From contig NZ_FNGS01000006.1 in NCBI RefSeq assembly GCF_900103285.1, positions 124,001 to 188,000 of the forward strand: a DNA stretch of 64,000 nt, given 5' to 3'. The stretch comes from Siphonobacter aquaeclarae (GTDB taxonomy: Bacteria > Bacteroidota > Bacteroidia > Cytophagales > Spirosomataceae). The notes beneath the pieces were generated by a model. That model was given only the letters and a program-made list of their open reading frames with translations, was not told where the DNA came from and made no database searches. A program made the translations under genes and the position numbers. The stretch's first letter is position 1. Every line of letters starts with the position of its first letter. Shown here piece by piece: positions 1-8,878 of the stretch.

Positions 1-248
1 GTTTCAACAATGGATTCGGCTATGAGAGTAAGCTCTGTCGTGGGGTGCTTGAAAAAAGCCAGGTGCTGCGTATTTCCCTCTGCATCAGTATTGCAGACGA
101 CTTTCGCGTTTTCCGGAAAAATGCCGAGCCGGAATTCCTCCGTCCGCTGAAAAGCCGTTTGCTTGGGCTGCAGGTAGAGGCGTTGGGGATCCAGGGCGAC
201 AGAATTGGAATACTGGTAAGCCAGCTGATGACGGATGCGGTAGTGCAT
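1..248 (-). CDS. Transglutaminase-family protein, N-terminal part (cut by window edge)
   Basis: Reading the minus strand from an ATG at 248 gives an open frame that runs off the left end (82 codons visible). It begins MHYRIRHQLAYQYSNSVAL and continues with LDPQRLYLQPKQTAFQR. This matches the beta-rich N-terminal domain of bacterial transglutaminase-like proteins (the Y-x-Y-S and L-x-P motifs before the catalytic Cys-His-Asp core). The catalytic core lies outside the window. Family knowledge: these genes co-occur with alpha-E and Anbu peptidase genes, as here, in a predicted peptide or isopeptide ligation/turnover system. It has its own promoter-like TACCTTTG box at 317-324, so it need not depend on read-through from the Anbu gene. 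The start is supported by that box and by family alignment from memory; the family call is fairly secure and the function is inferred. Confidence 0.8.
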   Translation of the reverse strand, partial: MHYRIRHQLAYQYSNSVALDPQRLYLQPKQTAFQRTEEFRLGIFPENAKVVCNTDAEGNTQHLAFFKHPTTELTLIAESIVE

Positions 249-316
249 AACGAAGACGGTTTGCAACCTGTTGATAGTCAGGCTGAATGAGCCACGATCC
301 GGCGGAAATCGCAGCG

Positions 317-324
317 CAAAGGTA
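317..324 (-). promoter_or_regulatory. Bacteroidota -7 box for the transglutaminase gene
   Basis: On the minus strand TACCTTTG matches TAnnTTTG and lies about 70 bases upstream of the ATG at 248. No clear -33 TTTG box is present. Confidence 0.5.
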
Positions 325-392
325 CAAAATGCCGGCTGCTTCTCCGAAGAATGCGACCAATACGGCCAAAACCGGGAGAAGCAGCCGGGGAT

Positions 393-1130
393 CTATTCGG
401 CAGGCTGCCGGGAATGCTCGAAGATCGGAGCCATCCAGTCAGACGGCAACCGCTGTACAGACGAAACCAGCAAAGCGCCCCACTGGTGGGCAATTTGCTC
501 GACGTCCTCTTTCTCGAAGCGGTGTTCGATCATGTGGAAACTATCGCGCTCGTATACGGCGACGTCAATCGGAAAATCAACGTCGTTGGCGCTGACGCGC
601 GTCGAGTCAAACGACAGAAAGCCTATTTTCAGGGCGTCGGGCAGAGGCGTTTCGTATTTCAGACCCCGGCGGAGAATTGGCGTGCCATACCCGCTGTTGC
701 CGATGATGAAGAAAGGCGTATTCGGCCCGACTTCGATCCAGTTGCCTTCCGGGTAAAGCAGGTAGAGTTTGTGCTCGTCGTCATCCTCCAGCTGCCCGCC
801 GACGATCGCAAACAGGTTAAAGGCAAGACCGGCTTCCCCCAGCGCCATTTTATCCTCGCGGGCTACGCGGCGTACCTGCTCGCCAAAGGCGTTGACCGCT
901 TTGTAGAGCTTGTTGAAATTGGCATCCCGCTCAGACAATACTTCACGGAAATAGGTAATGGCCTTATCCCGGACAGAGCGCAGTCCGGAGGTCATGATAA
1001 ACAGCGAGTGATGCTCCACCTCGTGAATGGAGATCTTTTTGTTGATCGTCACCTCCGAACCCGAAGTAAGGCGGGTGTCTGCCAATGCGACCAGCCCGGT
1101 TCGCGTTTTGATGCCGAGGCAGTAAGTCAT
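393..1130 (-). CDS. Anbu-type proteasome-like (HslV-related) peptidase
   Basis: A 245-residue Ntn-hydrolase. The N-terminus MTYCLGIKTRTGLVALADTR fits the Anbu (ancestral beta subunit) family, in which removal of Met exposes Thr2 as nucleophile. The ADTR and SGS positions and the alternating beta-strand pattern follow proteasome beta subunits, and the length (about 240) is normal for Anbu. It probably forms a self-compartmentalised cytoplasmic peptidase ring. Neighbours are transglutaminase on one side and alpha-E on the other, the usual Anbu context. The fourth usual partner, a circularly permuted ATP-grasp protein, is not next to it here. A TACTTTTG promoter box at 1162-1169 lies about 30 bases upstream of the start. 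Physiological substrate is unknown. Confidence 0.88.
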   Translation of the reverse strand: MTYCLGIKTRTGLVALADTRLTSGSEVTINKKISIHEVEHHSLFIMTSGLRSVRDKAITYFREVLSERDANFNKLYKAVNAFGEQVRRVAREDKMALGEAGLAFNLFAIVGGQLEDDDEHKLYLLYPEGNWIEVGPNTPFFIIGNSGYGTPILRRGLKYETPLPDALKIGFLSFDSTRVSANDVDFPIDVAVYERDSFHMIEHRFEKEDVEQIAHQWGALLVSSVQRLPSDWMAPIFEHSRQPAE

Positions 1131-1161
1131 GGTGGATGAGTTAGGTATGTCGTTCCTGCTG

Positions 1162-1169
1162 CAAAAGTA
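1162..1169 (-). promoter_or_regulatory. -7 box for the Anbu peptidase gene
   Basis: TACTTTTG on the minus strand, in the short gap between the alpha-E stop (1203) and the Anbu ATG (1130). It matches TAnnTTTG exactly. Confidence 0.55.
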
Positions 1170-1202
1170 GGAAATCCCTGTTGCTTTTCGGGACGTTGGC
1201 TG

Positions 1203-2165
1203 TCAGACGACTGTCTTGAGATCGAAATAGGTTTCGAAAATCGCTTCGCCGACGCAGTTGTTTTTGGACTGAAAGTTATCCAGAAACTCGTGGAGGCCGG
1301 TATTGAAGATATCTTCGATCGTCATAAACTCGATTTCACTGCGCAGTTTGCTGAGCATGCGTTCGGCATTGTTGGTGTAGCTGTTGCCGATATAGCCGCC
1401 GGAGATCTCATAGAGCGACAGTTCCGCCCGCTTGAGCGAGTGCATCACGGAGCGGGGAAAATTCTTTTCCAGAATCAGGAATTCGACAATATGGGCCGGA
1501 GACATGTTCCGGAAACGCTGCCGGTACATGTTGTAAGCAGAAACAGATTTCAGCACCGACGACCATAAAAGCAGGTCCAGCGGCGAGCCGACGGCGTCGA
1601 CATCCGGCAGAAGCGTGAAGTACTTAACGTCGAGAAAGCGGGTCGTTTTATCGGCCCGTTCGAGCATACGCCCGAGCCGCCCGAAATGCCAGCCTTCGTT
1701 GCGGGTAATCGTCGAATCGATGATGCCGTAAAACGTCTGGCAACCAAACTTGATGTCGTCGAAAAAGTCCTGAAAATGCCGCATTTCCCAGCTTTGCGAT
1801 TGCGAAGCCGCTTCTTTGACCATCCAGTAGAGGGCGTTGAGCTGCTCCCACATTTCCCGGGAGATGGTCTCGCGGATGGTCCGGGCGTTTTCCCGGGCAT
1901 ACTGAAGGCAACTGAGGATGGAGTTGGGGTTGCGCGGATCGAACGTCATGAAAAACAGGATGTTTTCCCGGCTCGGCGTTTCATAATGTTCGTAAAAAAT
2001 CTTGCTGTCCGCCGTCGCGATAATGAGGGGTTCCCACTGTTCTTCCACATTCGGCGGCAGGTCGAGCATGAGGTTGAAATTGACATCTACAAACCTCGAA
2101 TAATTCTCCGCACGTTCCACGTAGCGATTCATCCAGTAAATGGAATTGGCAACTCGGCTTAGCAT
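1203..2165 (-). CDS. Alpha-E domain protein (DUF403 family)
   Basis: A 320-residue all-helical protein starting MLSRVANSIYWMNRYVERAE, the classic opening of alpha-E proteins (Y-W-x-x-R-Y-x-E-R-A-E). Length is typical. Family knowledge: alpha-E proteins occur with circularly permuted ATP-grasp enzymes, transglutaminases and Anbu peptidases, and comparative genomics suggests a role in amide or peptide bond formation. No ATP-grasp gene lies upstream; instead a 530-base non-coding stretch with imperfect repeats separates it from atpG. The start at 2165 is the family start. No signal peptide is present, so it is cytoplasmic. Molecular function is inferred from context only. Confidence 0.9.
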   Translation of the reverse strand: MLSRVANSIYWMNRYVERAENYSRFVDVNFNLMLDLPPNVEEQWEPLIIATADSKIFYEHYETPSRENILFFMTFDPRNPNSILSCLQYARENARTIRETISREMWEQLNALYWMVKEAASQSQSWEMRHFQDFFDDIKFGCQTFYGIIDSTITRNEGWHFGRLGRMLERADKTTRFLDVKYFTLLPDVDAVGSPLDLLLWSSVLKSVSAYNMYRQRFRNMSPAHIVEFLILEKNFPRSVMHSLKRAELSLYEISGGYIGNSYTNNAERMLSKLRSEIEFMTIEDIFNTGLHEFLDNFQSKNNCVGEAIFETYFDLKTVV

Positions 2166-2646
2166 ATTTCAGGTTAGAAAATGGGAATAATATTTGCTGA
2201 ATGAACAAAATGCCTCCCTGAATATGGGGTAAAATGTTTATTATTCAAAATATAGTTTGGAAAAAGGTGAGGCTGCGGGGTGTTGTCGGAAGCTCTGGGC
2301 GGTAAGCGATAGGCTATAAGCTTTGGGCTTCGTCTGGCAATTTAGCAGGTAGCAGGCATTCGTTGGATGGCTTAAGGCGAACCTTCTGAAAGCTTTAGGC
2401 TGTTAGCGTTGGACTTCGTCCGGTAAATTAACAGGTGACCGGTATTCGGTGGGAACCTTGAAGCGAAGCTTCTAAGGACTTTAGGCTGCAAGCTTTGGCT
2501 GGAATGTGTACCAAAGTTGGTTTTTCGAGGAGCGCCCCCGTAGCTGGAGCTTCTTACCAGATAATATATGCGGGCTCTCCGAAGATTTTATTTTCGCCAG
2601 CCGCCCGGGCCCAAAGCTTACGGCTTAAAGCTTAAAGCATTACTAC
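2166..2646. repeat. Non-coding stretch with imperfect GCTTTAGGC/CTTCGTC repeats
   Basis: About 480 bases without a convincing gene. Two related blocks can be read, about 2315-2375 and 2405-2460, each with a GGGCTTCGTCTGGCAATTTA or GGACTTCGTCCGGTAAATTA core, then CAGGT and a CATTCG/TATTCG motif. AAGCTTT and GGCTATAAGC words recur at 2293-2312 and 2613-2637, the latter in inverted sense. The same words form the large inverted repeat at 53951-54074, so this looks like a degraded copy of a dispersed repeat family. Confidence 0.5.
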
Positions 2647-2684
2647 AAAAAAAGCCCGGCATCCAAAGACGCCGGGCTTTTTTT
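2647..2684 (-). terminator. Rho-independent terminator after atpG
   Basis: Perfect stem AGCCCGGC/GCCGGGCT with a 10-base loop, flanked by A and T runs on both sides. On the minus strand it lies directly after the atpG stop and ends in seven T. Confidence 0.9.
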
Positions 2685-2696
2685 GTATAGGAAAAT

Positions 2697-3578
2697 TTAT
2701 TCCGCCGCGAGGGCTTCTGCCCCGGCGACGATTTCCAGAATTTCGGTAGTAATGGCAGCCTGGCGTGACCGGTTGTATTCGATCCGCAGGTTCTTCAGGA
2801 GTTCGCCTGCGTTGTCAGTTGCCTTGTCCATGGCCGTCATCCGCGCGCCGTGTTCCGCCGCGTTGGATTCGAGTACAGCCCGGTAGAGCTTGATTTTGAG
2901 GGACTTCGGAATAAGCTCCTTGATGATCTCTTCTTCCGAAGGCTCGAAAATATAGTCGCCCTTGACCGTTGCCTCACCTGTTTCCTCTTCGGGAATGGGC
3001 AGGAGCTGCTCGGTGCGGACGATCTGCGTCGCCACGTTCTTGAATTCGTTGAAGATAACTTCCACTGCGTCATAACGGCCTTCGAGGAAGGCAGCCATGA
3101 TTTCATCAGCGGCCTGACGGACCACGCTGAAGCTCAGGCGGGTATACGTATCTTCGAACTTGTGGTTCACTTTGTATTGACGCCGTGCGAAAAATTCTCC
3201 GCCCTTGCGGCCGATCGACAGGATATCGACATTACCGGCAGCTTTCTGGGAAGCATATTTTTCGCTGATCAGGGCCATGGCCGCCTTGTTGACGTTCATG
3301 TTGAAGGCCCCGCAGAGACCCCGGTCTGACGTCACAACGACGAACAGTACCTTTTCCACCGGGCGAGCCACGCGGAAGGGGTTCTCTTTGGCCACTTCTG
3401 CCCCGGCCGAAACCGTCTGAAGCATCTGGTTCAGCTTTTGGGCGTAGGGCCGCATCTGAAGGATATTGTCCTGCGCTTTCCGCAGCTTCGCCGCCGCCAC
3501 CATTTTCATGGCTTTGGTGATCTGCTGCGTCGAGTTGACGGACGCGATCCGGTTACGGACTTCTTTTAAATTAGGCAT
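2697..3578 (-). CDS. atpG: ATP synthase F1 gamma subunit
   Basis: A 293-residue protein starting MPNLKEVRNRIASVNSTQQI with TKAMKMVAAAKLRKAQ, the diagnostic N-terminal helix of F1 gamma; the C-terminal helix ends in ITTEILEIVAGAEAL. Gamma is the central rotating stalk that couples proton flow through F0 to catalysis in the alpha3beta3 head. It follows atpA by 77 bases, with a hairpin (3619-3643) in between, and is closed by a strong terminator. Length is normal. No beta, delta or epsilon gene is next to the pair, so the ATP synthase genes are dispersed in this genome. Confidence 0.97.
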   Translation of the reverse strand: MPNLKEVRNRIASVNSTQQITKAMKMVAAAKLRKAQDNILQMRPYAQKLNQMLQTVSAGAEVAKENPFRVARPVEKVLFVVVTSDRGLCGAFNMNVNKAAMALISEKYASQKAAGNVDILSIGRKGGEFFARRQYKVNHKFEDTYTRLSFSVVRQAADEIMAAFLEGRYDAVEVIFNEFKNVATQIVRTEQLLPIPEEETGEATVKGDYIFEPSEEEIIKELIPKSLKIKLYRAVLESNAAEHGARMTAMDKATDNAGELLKNLRIEYNRSRQAAITTEILEIVAGAEALAAE

Positions 3579-3618
3579 TGTGCTTGGTTGACAGGATGTT
3601 CACGGTGAGAAAGGAGTA

Positions 3619-3643
3619 TAGCCCGCCGGAAACCAGCGGGCTA
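3619..3643. other. Hairpin in the atpA-atpG spacer
   Basis: TAGCCCGC/GCGGGCTA stem with a 9-base loop between atpA and atpG, without a T run. It may be an mRNA stability or attenuation element within the operon; no function can be shown from sequence. Confidence 0.4.
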
Positions 3644-3655
3644 CGGAACATCGGA

Positions 3656-5245
3656 TCAGGCAATAGCCAGTTCATATTTGAGCGCTACTTCCTTGGCCGC
3701 TTTTTCGAGCTCGGAAGTAATCGCGTCATCGTACTTGCCTGCTTTCAGCTTCTGAAGAAGATCAGCGTGCTGATCGCGCAGCAGGTTCATGAGATCTGTT
3801 TCGTATTGACGAACCTGGTTGACCGGGACTTTATCGATCAGACCTTTGGTCGACACGTGAATCATGGCTACCTGCTCTTCCACACGCTGGGGAGAACCCT
3901 GCTTCTGGATGAGGATTTCCAGGTTGCGGCGACCCCGTTCGATGGTCAGTTTCGTGGAAGCATCGAGGTCAGAACCAAACTTGGCAAAGGCTTCGAGCTC
4001 GCGGAACTGGGCCTGATCGAGTTTCAGGGTACCGGCCACTTTCTTCATGGACTTGATCTGGGCGTTACCCCCTACGCGGCTCACGGAGATACCTACGTTG
4101 ATTGCCGGACGAACCCCTGCGTTGAACAGGTTGGATTCGAGGAAGATCTGACCGTCGGTAATGGAGATTACGTTCGTCGGGATGTACGCAGAAACGTCAC
4201 CGGCCTGGGTTTCGATGATCGGGAGAGCCGTCAGGGAGCCACCGCCTTTGACGATGGGCTTAAGGCTGTCCGGAAGGTCGTTCATCGAGGCAGCGATGGC
4301 ATCGTTGTTGATGACCTTCGCGGCACGCTCCAGCAGGCGGCTGTGGAGGTAGAATACGTCACCGGGGTATGCTTCACGTCCCGGCGGGCGGCGGAGGAGG
4401 AGAGAAACCGTCCGGTAGGCAACAGCCTGTTTCGAAAGGTCATCATACACCACCAATGCGGGGCGTCCCGAGTCACGGAAAAATTCGCCGATGGCAGCGC
4501 CCGTAAACGGAGCATAGAATTGCATCGGAGCCGGATCAGAAGCAGCGGCAGCTACAATAACCGTATAGGCCATGGCGCCGGCTTTGCGGAGGGCCTGTTC
4601 TACCTGTTTGATGGTAGAGGCCTTCTGACCGCAGGCTACGTAGATACAGTATACCGGCTGGCCGGCATCGTAAAATTCCTTTTGGTTGATGATGGTGTCG
4701 ATTGCCACCGTCGTCTTACCGGTCTGGCGGTCACCGATGATGAGCTCCCGCTGGCCACGGCCGATGGGGATCATGGCATCGATTGCCTTGATACCGGTTT
4801 GAAGGGGTTCGTTGACCGGCTGGCGGTAGATTACCCCGGGAGCCTTACGCTCGATCGGCATGTCGTAGAGGTCTCCGGTGATAGGACCGTTTCCATCGAT
4901 GGCTTCACCAAGGGTGTTTACGACGCGGCCGATCATGCCTTCGCCTACCTTGATGGAAGCTACCTGACGGGTCCGCTTCACCGTGTCTCCTTCCTTGATT
5001 TCGGAAGAATCCCCCAGCAATACCGCCCCGACATTGTCTTCTTCGAGGTTAAGTGCCAGTGCTTTTACGCCATTTTCAAAAGCGAGCAATTCGCCAGCTT
5101 GTACATTGGAGAGTCCGTAAATACGGGCCACACCGTCGCCGATCTGGAGAACCGTACCCACTTCTTCGAGTTCGGCGGAAGATTTAGCTCCGGAAAGTTG
5201 CTCCCGCAGAATTGCCGATACCTCGTCGGGTCTAACTGATGCCAT
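3656..5245 (-). CDS. atpA: ATP synthase F1 alpha subunit
   Basis: A 529-residue protein starting [19 protein letters not shown]. It has the beta-barrel N-domain, the nucleotide-binding domain with Walker A GDRQTGKT near residue 171, the motif [15 protein letters not shown] for the alpha-specific region, and a helical C-domain. It forms the non-catalytic nucleotide sites of the F1 head. Length is slightly above the usual 500-525. Transcription probably starts at the TAATTTTG box at 5325-5332. The gene upstream is a divergent secreted nuclease, not atpH, so atpA-atpG forms its own two-gene unit. Assignment is secure. Confidence 0.98.
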   Translation of the reverse strand: MASVRPDEVSAILREQLSGAKSSAELEEVGTVLQIGDGVARIYGLSNVQAGELLAFENGVKALALNLEEDNVGAVLLGDSSEIKEGDTVKRTRQVASIKVGEGMIGRVVNTLGEAIDGNGPITGDLYDMPIERKAPGVIYRQPVNEPLQTGIKAIDAMIPIGRGQRELIIGDRQTGKTTVAIDTIINQKEFYDAGQPVYCIYVACGQKASTIKQVEQALRKAGAMAYTVIVAAAASDPAPMQFYAPFTGAAIGEFFRDSGRPALVVYDDLSKQAVAYRTVSLLLRRPPGREAYPGDVFYLHSRLLERAAKVINNDAIAASMNDLPDSLKPIVKGGGSLTALPIIETQAGDVSAYIPTNVISITDGQIFLESNLFNAGVRPAINVGISVSRVGGNAQIKSMKKVAGTLKLDQAQFRELEAFAKFGSDLDASTKLTIERGRRNLEILIQKQGSPQRVEEQVAMIHVSTKGLIDKVPVNQVRQYETDLMNLLRDQHADLLQKLKAGKYDDAITSELEKAAKEVALKYELAIA

Positions 5246-5324
5246 ACAGCAGTCTTGGAATTTATTATGAATTCAGAGTTACAAGTTTCAGAGTGGGAAA
5301 GAGAACTAGCCCTGAAATTGCCCG

Positions 5325-5332
5325 CAAAATTA
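5325..5332 (-). promoter_or_regulatory. -7 box for atpA-atpG
   Basis: TAATTTTG on the minus strand, about 80 bases upstream of the atpA ATG, matches TAnnTTTG. It supports independent transcription of atpA-atpG. Confidence 0.5.
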
Positions 5333-5534
5333 GCGACGAAATTTGACTTTCCGTAGGTATCCCTCAGAATAAGTTTAGAGAAATTATACTTTTCCGATAA
5401 AGCCCCCGTTCGGCTCCTCCGCTGGTCCGGTACAGAAATAGGCATATACTAATATTTTCTAGGTATTATTGGAGAGGCGGCCTGAGTTCACGAATCCTTA
5501 ATATAGATTAGGGTGAGCTGTTTCGCTGCCGAAG

Positions 5535-5542
5535 TAGCTTTG
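5535..5542 (+). promoter_or_regulatory. -7 box for the T9SS nuclease gene
   Basis: TAGCTTTG, 36 bases before the ATG at 5579; matches TAnnTTTG. It lies downstream of an in-frame GTG at 5513, which argues against starting translation there. Confidence 0.5.
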
Positions 5543-5578
5543 CATCACCAATCACAAACTAACAAATCACAAAACAGG

Positions 5579-8500
5579 ATGAGGAAAACTCTACTTACCT
5601 TTTTGTATGCCATGCTGTGCTGTCTGCTCGCGGGAGTAGCCGGGGCACAGATTTCGCTGACGGGTAGTACCTATACCGAGAACTTTAATTTTCTGCCTTC
5701 TACCGGATCCCCGACTTGGCAGAATAATGCCAACGGAGATGGGGCCTCCACCTTTGGCAAGGTGGGCGTTTATGGCAGCCGGACCGGAACAGGTACGACT
5801 ATCCTGACAGGAACCGGAAGCAGCAACTCTGGTGGACTGTACTCTTTCGGGACAGACTCTGACCGTGCTCTTGGTTCGATTGGTTCGTCCAATGCCGCTG
5901 CCGGCAATTTTGCTTATGCGCTTCGTTTTGTCAACAATACCGGCGCTATCGTAACGTCCTTTAACCTTTCCTACTACGGAGAGCAGTGGCGGGTCGCGGC
6001 GACTACACCCAATACTGCTACGTTTTCATACAAAACGGGTGCTTTTACCAGTGTTGATCCTGCTTCTGCGCTTCCGGCCGGGTATACCGCTGTTTCAGCA
6101 CTGGACTTTACGTCGCCGGTGACCGGAAGTACCGCCGGAGCGCTAAACGGAAACCTGGCAGCTAACCGCGTCCTGATTTCAAGTTCCGTCAGCAATTTGC
6201 AGGTATTGCCGGGAGAGGAGATTGTCCTTCGTTGGTATGATCCCGATCACACCGGTGCCGATCAGGGACTTTCGATCGATGATGTAACCATCACGATAAC
6301 GACACAGTCAGCTTCGACCCCGGTTCTTACGTCTTCTGTCGCTTCATTGACCGGCTTTACGTATGTCGAAGGCGCTGCGACGTCTCCGGCTCAGTCTTAC
6401 ACGCTTTCCGGTTCCAATCTTGCGGCCGGTCCGATTGTCGTGACGGCTCCCGCCAACTACGAAGTCTCGCATGATGGAACGACTTTCCAGGATACCCTCA
6501 CTATTGTGTATTCCGATTCGACGCTCGCGTCGACGCCGGTATATGTGCGCCTTAAGCTGGGCCTGACCCCGGGTATGTACCCGCCGTCCGGTACGATCGC
6601 CGTGACCAACGCCGGCGGCTCCGCTTCCAAGGATGTTACCGTGAGCGGCGCGGTTTCTCCGGCTCCTACCGGCGACAGTCCCTGCGGTGCGACTTCCGTG
6701 TCCATTCTTTCAACCCGTAACGGAACCGTCGGCGGTACTTTTACCATCACCGGCCGTGTCACAGCGATTTTCTCTTCCACCAATATCTACATTCAGGACG
6801 CCACCGGCGGTATCCTTATTTATGACCAGAACGGTATTCAGCCGGAAGGTATCGCTGTCGGCGATGAAGTACAGGTAACCGGTGCTCTTGCTCTTTATAA
6901 TACAGAGAAGGAACTGAAAGACCTGACTTGCTTCAAGAAGACGACGTCTGCCAACAGCCCGGTCTCTCCGCTGCTGGTGACAGCTGCCGAAATCTGCAAC
7001 CACCAGGGTGAACTGATTACGCTGGATGAAGATGTGACGATTACGAGTCCGACCGGCGCGACCTTTGCTTCCGCCAACACCAACTATACGCTGAGCAACT
7101 CCCAGATCATGCGCGTGTTGGGTACGACCAACCTCGCCGGTGCTACCCGCCCGGCCGGTACTTTCAAGCCTACCGGCGTGGTGACGATTTTCAATAGTGT
7201 CTGCCAGATTCTGCCGCGGTCGACCGACGACGTACCCGGCTCTACCCCGATGGCGGGAGGAAGCTGCGGAACGGCGACCGTCGCCACCGATGAAAAGAAA
7301 CTTGACGTCACCAACTGGAACGTCGAATGGCTCGGCAATACCGGTTTCGGTCCGACGAACGAAACCACCCAGCTCAACAACGTCAAGACAGTACTCAACG
7401 GCATTGGTTCCGACGTCTTCATGCTGGAAGAAGTGTGCAGCTATAACCCCGCAAATCCGGCGGATCCGTCGACGTCCTTCGGTTCCATTCTTCAGGGACT
7501 CAACGCTACGTTCCCTACGCGCCTGTACGCCGGCGAATGCTCCAACCGGTATTCCTACTCTGAAATCGCGAGCCCTGATCCCTTCGGCCAGCGGGTATGT
7601 ATCATCTACCGGACGGACCAGATCACGAAAATCGCATCCCGCCCGATGCTGACCAACGCGGTCATTACCGGTTTTCCGACGGGTAACAACTCCCAGTTCT
7701 GGGCTTCCGGACGTTTGCCGTTCCTGTTCCAGGCCGATGTTAAACTTCAGGACGCGACGGAAGCAACGCGGATCAACTTCATCGTTCTTCACGCGAAATC
7801 AGGCTCTGATCAGAGCTCGTACGACCGTCGTGTGTACGACTTCAAAGTACTCTATGATTCGCTTCAGACGCAGTTTCAGTCTGCCAATGTGATCATGGGT
7901 GGTGACTTCAACGACGACGTCGATCAGTCAATCGCCGGAACCGGTCAGATTTCCAGCCTGAAGGCGTTTTTGTATGCGAACCCGACGACTACCAACATCA
8001 ACGATACCCGCCCGAATGCCGGCTGGAATTGCGTCACGCAGGTATTTAGCACGGCCGGTTGCGCCAGCACGGCAAGCTACTCGGATTTCATCGATCACCT
8101 TTTTGTATCGGACGAAATCTCGAACCCCGCGCCGGGTGGCCGTACCCTGGCTACTTCCGTTGCCGTGAGTAATGTGGCCTCGCTGCGCCCGTCTGTCAGC
8201 GGATACGCTTCCAATACCTCTGACCACTATCCGACTGCTACCCAGTACAGCATTACCGCCGAAAACCCGACGCCGGTGACCTGGCTCAACGTTTCAGCGG
8301 AGGTTTCTGCCACGCAGCAGGTTACGGTACGCTGGAGTACTGCTTCCGAGCGCAATGCCAGCCATTTTGAAGTACAGCGCAGCAAGGACGCCCGGACGTT
8401 CGAATCACTCGGTACGGTAAAAGCCGGCAGTACGGTTCAGACCCGCAGCGATTATTCCTTTGCCGATGCCGCGCCGTTCGACGGCGTGAACTACTACCGC

Positions 8501-8779
8501 CTCAAGCAGGTAGATGCCGATGGCAAGACGGACTATTCCCGTGTGGCCTCGGTGGAAGTAACCGGTACCTATGCCGTGTCTCCGAACCCGGTTGGATCAC
8601 GCATTGTCGTGACAGGTAAGAACATCGCCGGTCTCCGGTTGTTCGATCTCCAGGGCCGTCAGATCGGCCGGAGCGACGAAGCTTCGCTCGAAGCCCACAA
8701 CCTGACGCCGGGCACTTATCTCGTTGAAATCCGCCGCACAGACGGTATTACTGTCCGCCGGTTGATTATCAAGCAGTAA
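5579..8779 (+). CDS. Secreted endonuclease/exonuclease/phosphatase-family protein with T9SS sorting domain
   Basis: A 1066-residue exported protein. Start 5579 is chosen because MRKTLLTFLYAMLCCLLAG is a clean signal peptide (cleavage near GAQ) and the -7 box lies after the longer alternative start. Domains in order: a beta-sandwich (about 25-230), an Ig-like unit (about 245-360), an OB-fold DUF5689-like domain (about 375-450), an EEP nuclease-like domain (about 570-890) with TNWNVEWLG, MLEEVC, GGDFNDD and SDHYP motifs, a fibronectin-III-like linker, and a C-terminal type IX sorting domain beginning SPNPVGSR and ending in RRLIIKQ. The metal-binding Glu, Asp/Asn and final Asp-His are visible, so a phosphodiesterase or nuclease is expected to be active outside the cell or on its surface. 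It may serve phosphate or DNA scavenging. The next gene shares the same linker and tail. Confidence 0.88.
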   Translation: MRKTLLTFLYAMLCCLLAGVAGAQISLTGSTYTENFNFLPSTGSPTWQNNANGDGASTFGKVGVYGSRTGTGTTILTGTGSSNSGGLYSFGTDSDRALGSIGSSNAAAGNFAYALRFVNNTGAIVTSFNLSYYGEQWRVAATTPNTATFSYKTGAFTSVDPASALPAGYTAVSALDFTSPVTGSTAGALNGNLAANRVLISSSVSNLQVLPGEEIVLRWYDPDHTGADQGLSIDDVTITITTQSASTPVLTSSVASLTGFTYVEGAATSPAQSYTLSGSNLAAGPIVVTAPANYEVSHDGTTFQDTLTIVYSDSTLASTPVYVRLKLGLTPGMYPPSGTIAVTNAGGSASKDVTVSGAVSPAPTGDSPCGATSVSILSTRNGTVGGTFTITGRVTAIFSSTNIYIQDATGGILIYDQNGIQPEGIAVGDEVQVTGALALYNTEKELKDLTCFKKTTSANSPVSPLLVTAAEICNHQGELITLDEDVTITSPTGATFASANTNYTLSNSQIMRVLGTTNLAGATRPAGTFKPTGVVTIFNSVCQILPRSTDDVPGSTPMAGGSCGTATVATDEKKLDVTNWNVEWLGNTGFGPTNETTQLNNVKTVLNGIGSDVFMLEEVCSYNPANPADPSTSFGSILQGLNATFPTRLYAGECSNRYSYSEIASPDPFGQRVCIIYRTDQITKIASRPMLTNAVITGFPTGNNSQFWASGRLPFLFQADVKLQDATEATRINFIVLHAKSGSDQSSYDRRVYDFKVLYDSLQTQFQSANVIMGGDFNDDVDQSIAGTGQISSLKAFLYANPTTTNINDTRPNAGWNCVTQVFSTAGCASTASYSDFIDHLFVSDEISNPAPGGRTLATSVAVSNVASLRPSVSGYASNTSDHYPTATQYSITAENPTPVTWLNVSAEVSATQQVTVRWSTASERNASHFEVQRSKDARTFESLGTVKAGSTVQTRSDYSFADAAPFDGVNYYRLKQVDADGKTDYSRVASVEVTGTYAVSPNPVGSRIVVTGKNIAGLRLFDLQGRQIGRSDEASLEAHNLTPGTYLVEIRRTDGITVRRLIIKQ

Positions 8780-8812
8780 CGATTAAGTTTTTATAGTTTT
8801 TCCTTGGATTCC

Positions 8813-8857
8813 GGGGGGCTTTTATCGACTTTTGATAAGAGCTCCCCGCTCTTTTTC
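8813..8857 (+). terminator. Probable terminator between the two T9SS genes
   Basis: Imperfect stem GGGGGGCTTTTATC with GATAAGAGCTCCCC (7-base loop, some G-U pairs), followed by CTCTTTTTC. It suggests the next gene has separate or reduced expression. Confidence 0.55.
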
Positions 8858-8878
8858 CCACCCTTCAACTAAAAAGAA

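Noticed and set aside
85-369. 94-codon minus-strand frame
   Set aside because: It conflicts with the transglutaminase frame that starts at 248 and matches a known family.
3578-5239. 553-codon open frame on the plus strand opposite atpA
   Set aside because: It is the mirror of a certain gene; its translation has no domain or composition of a real protein and arises from GC-rich codons.
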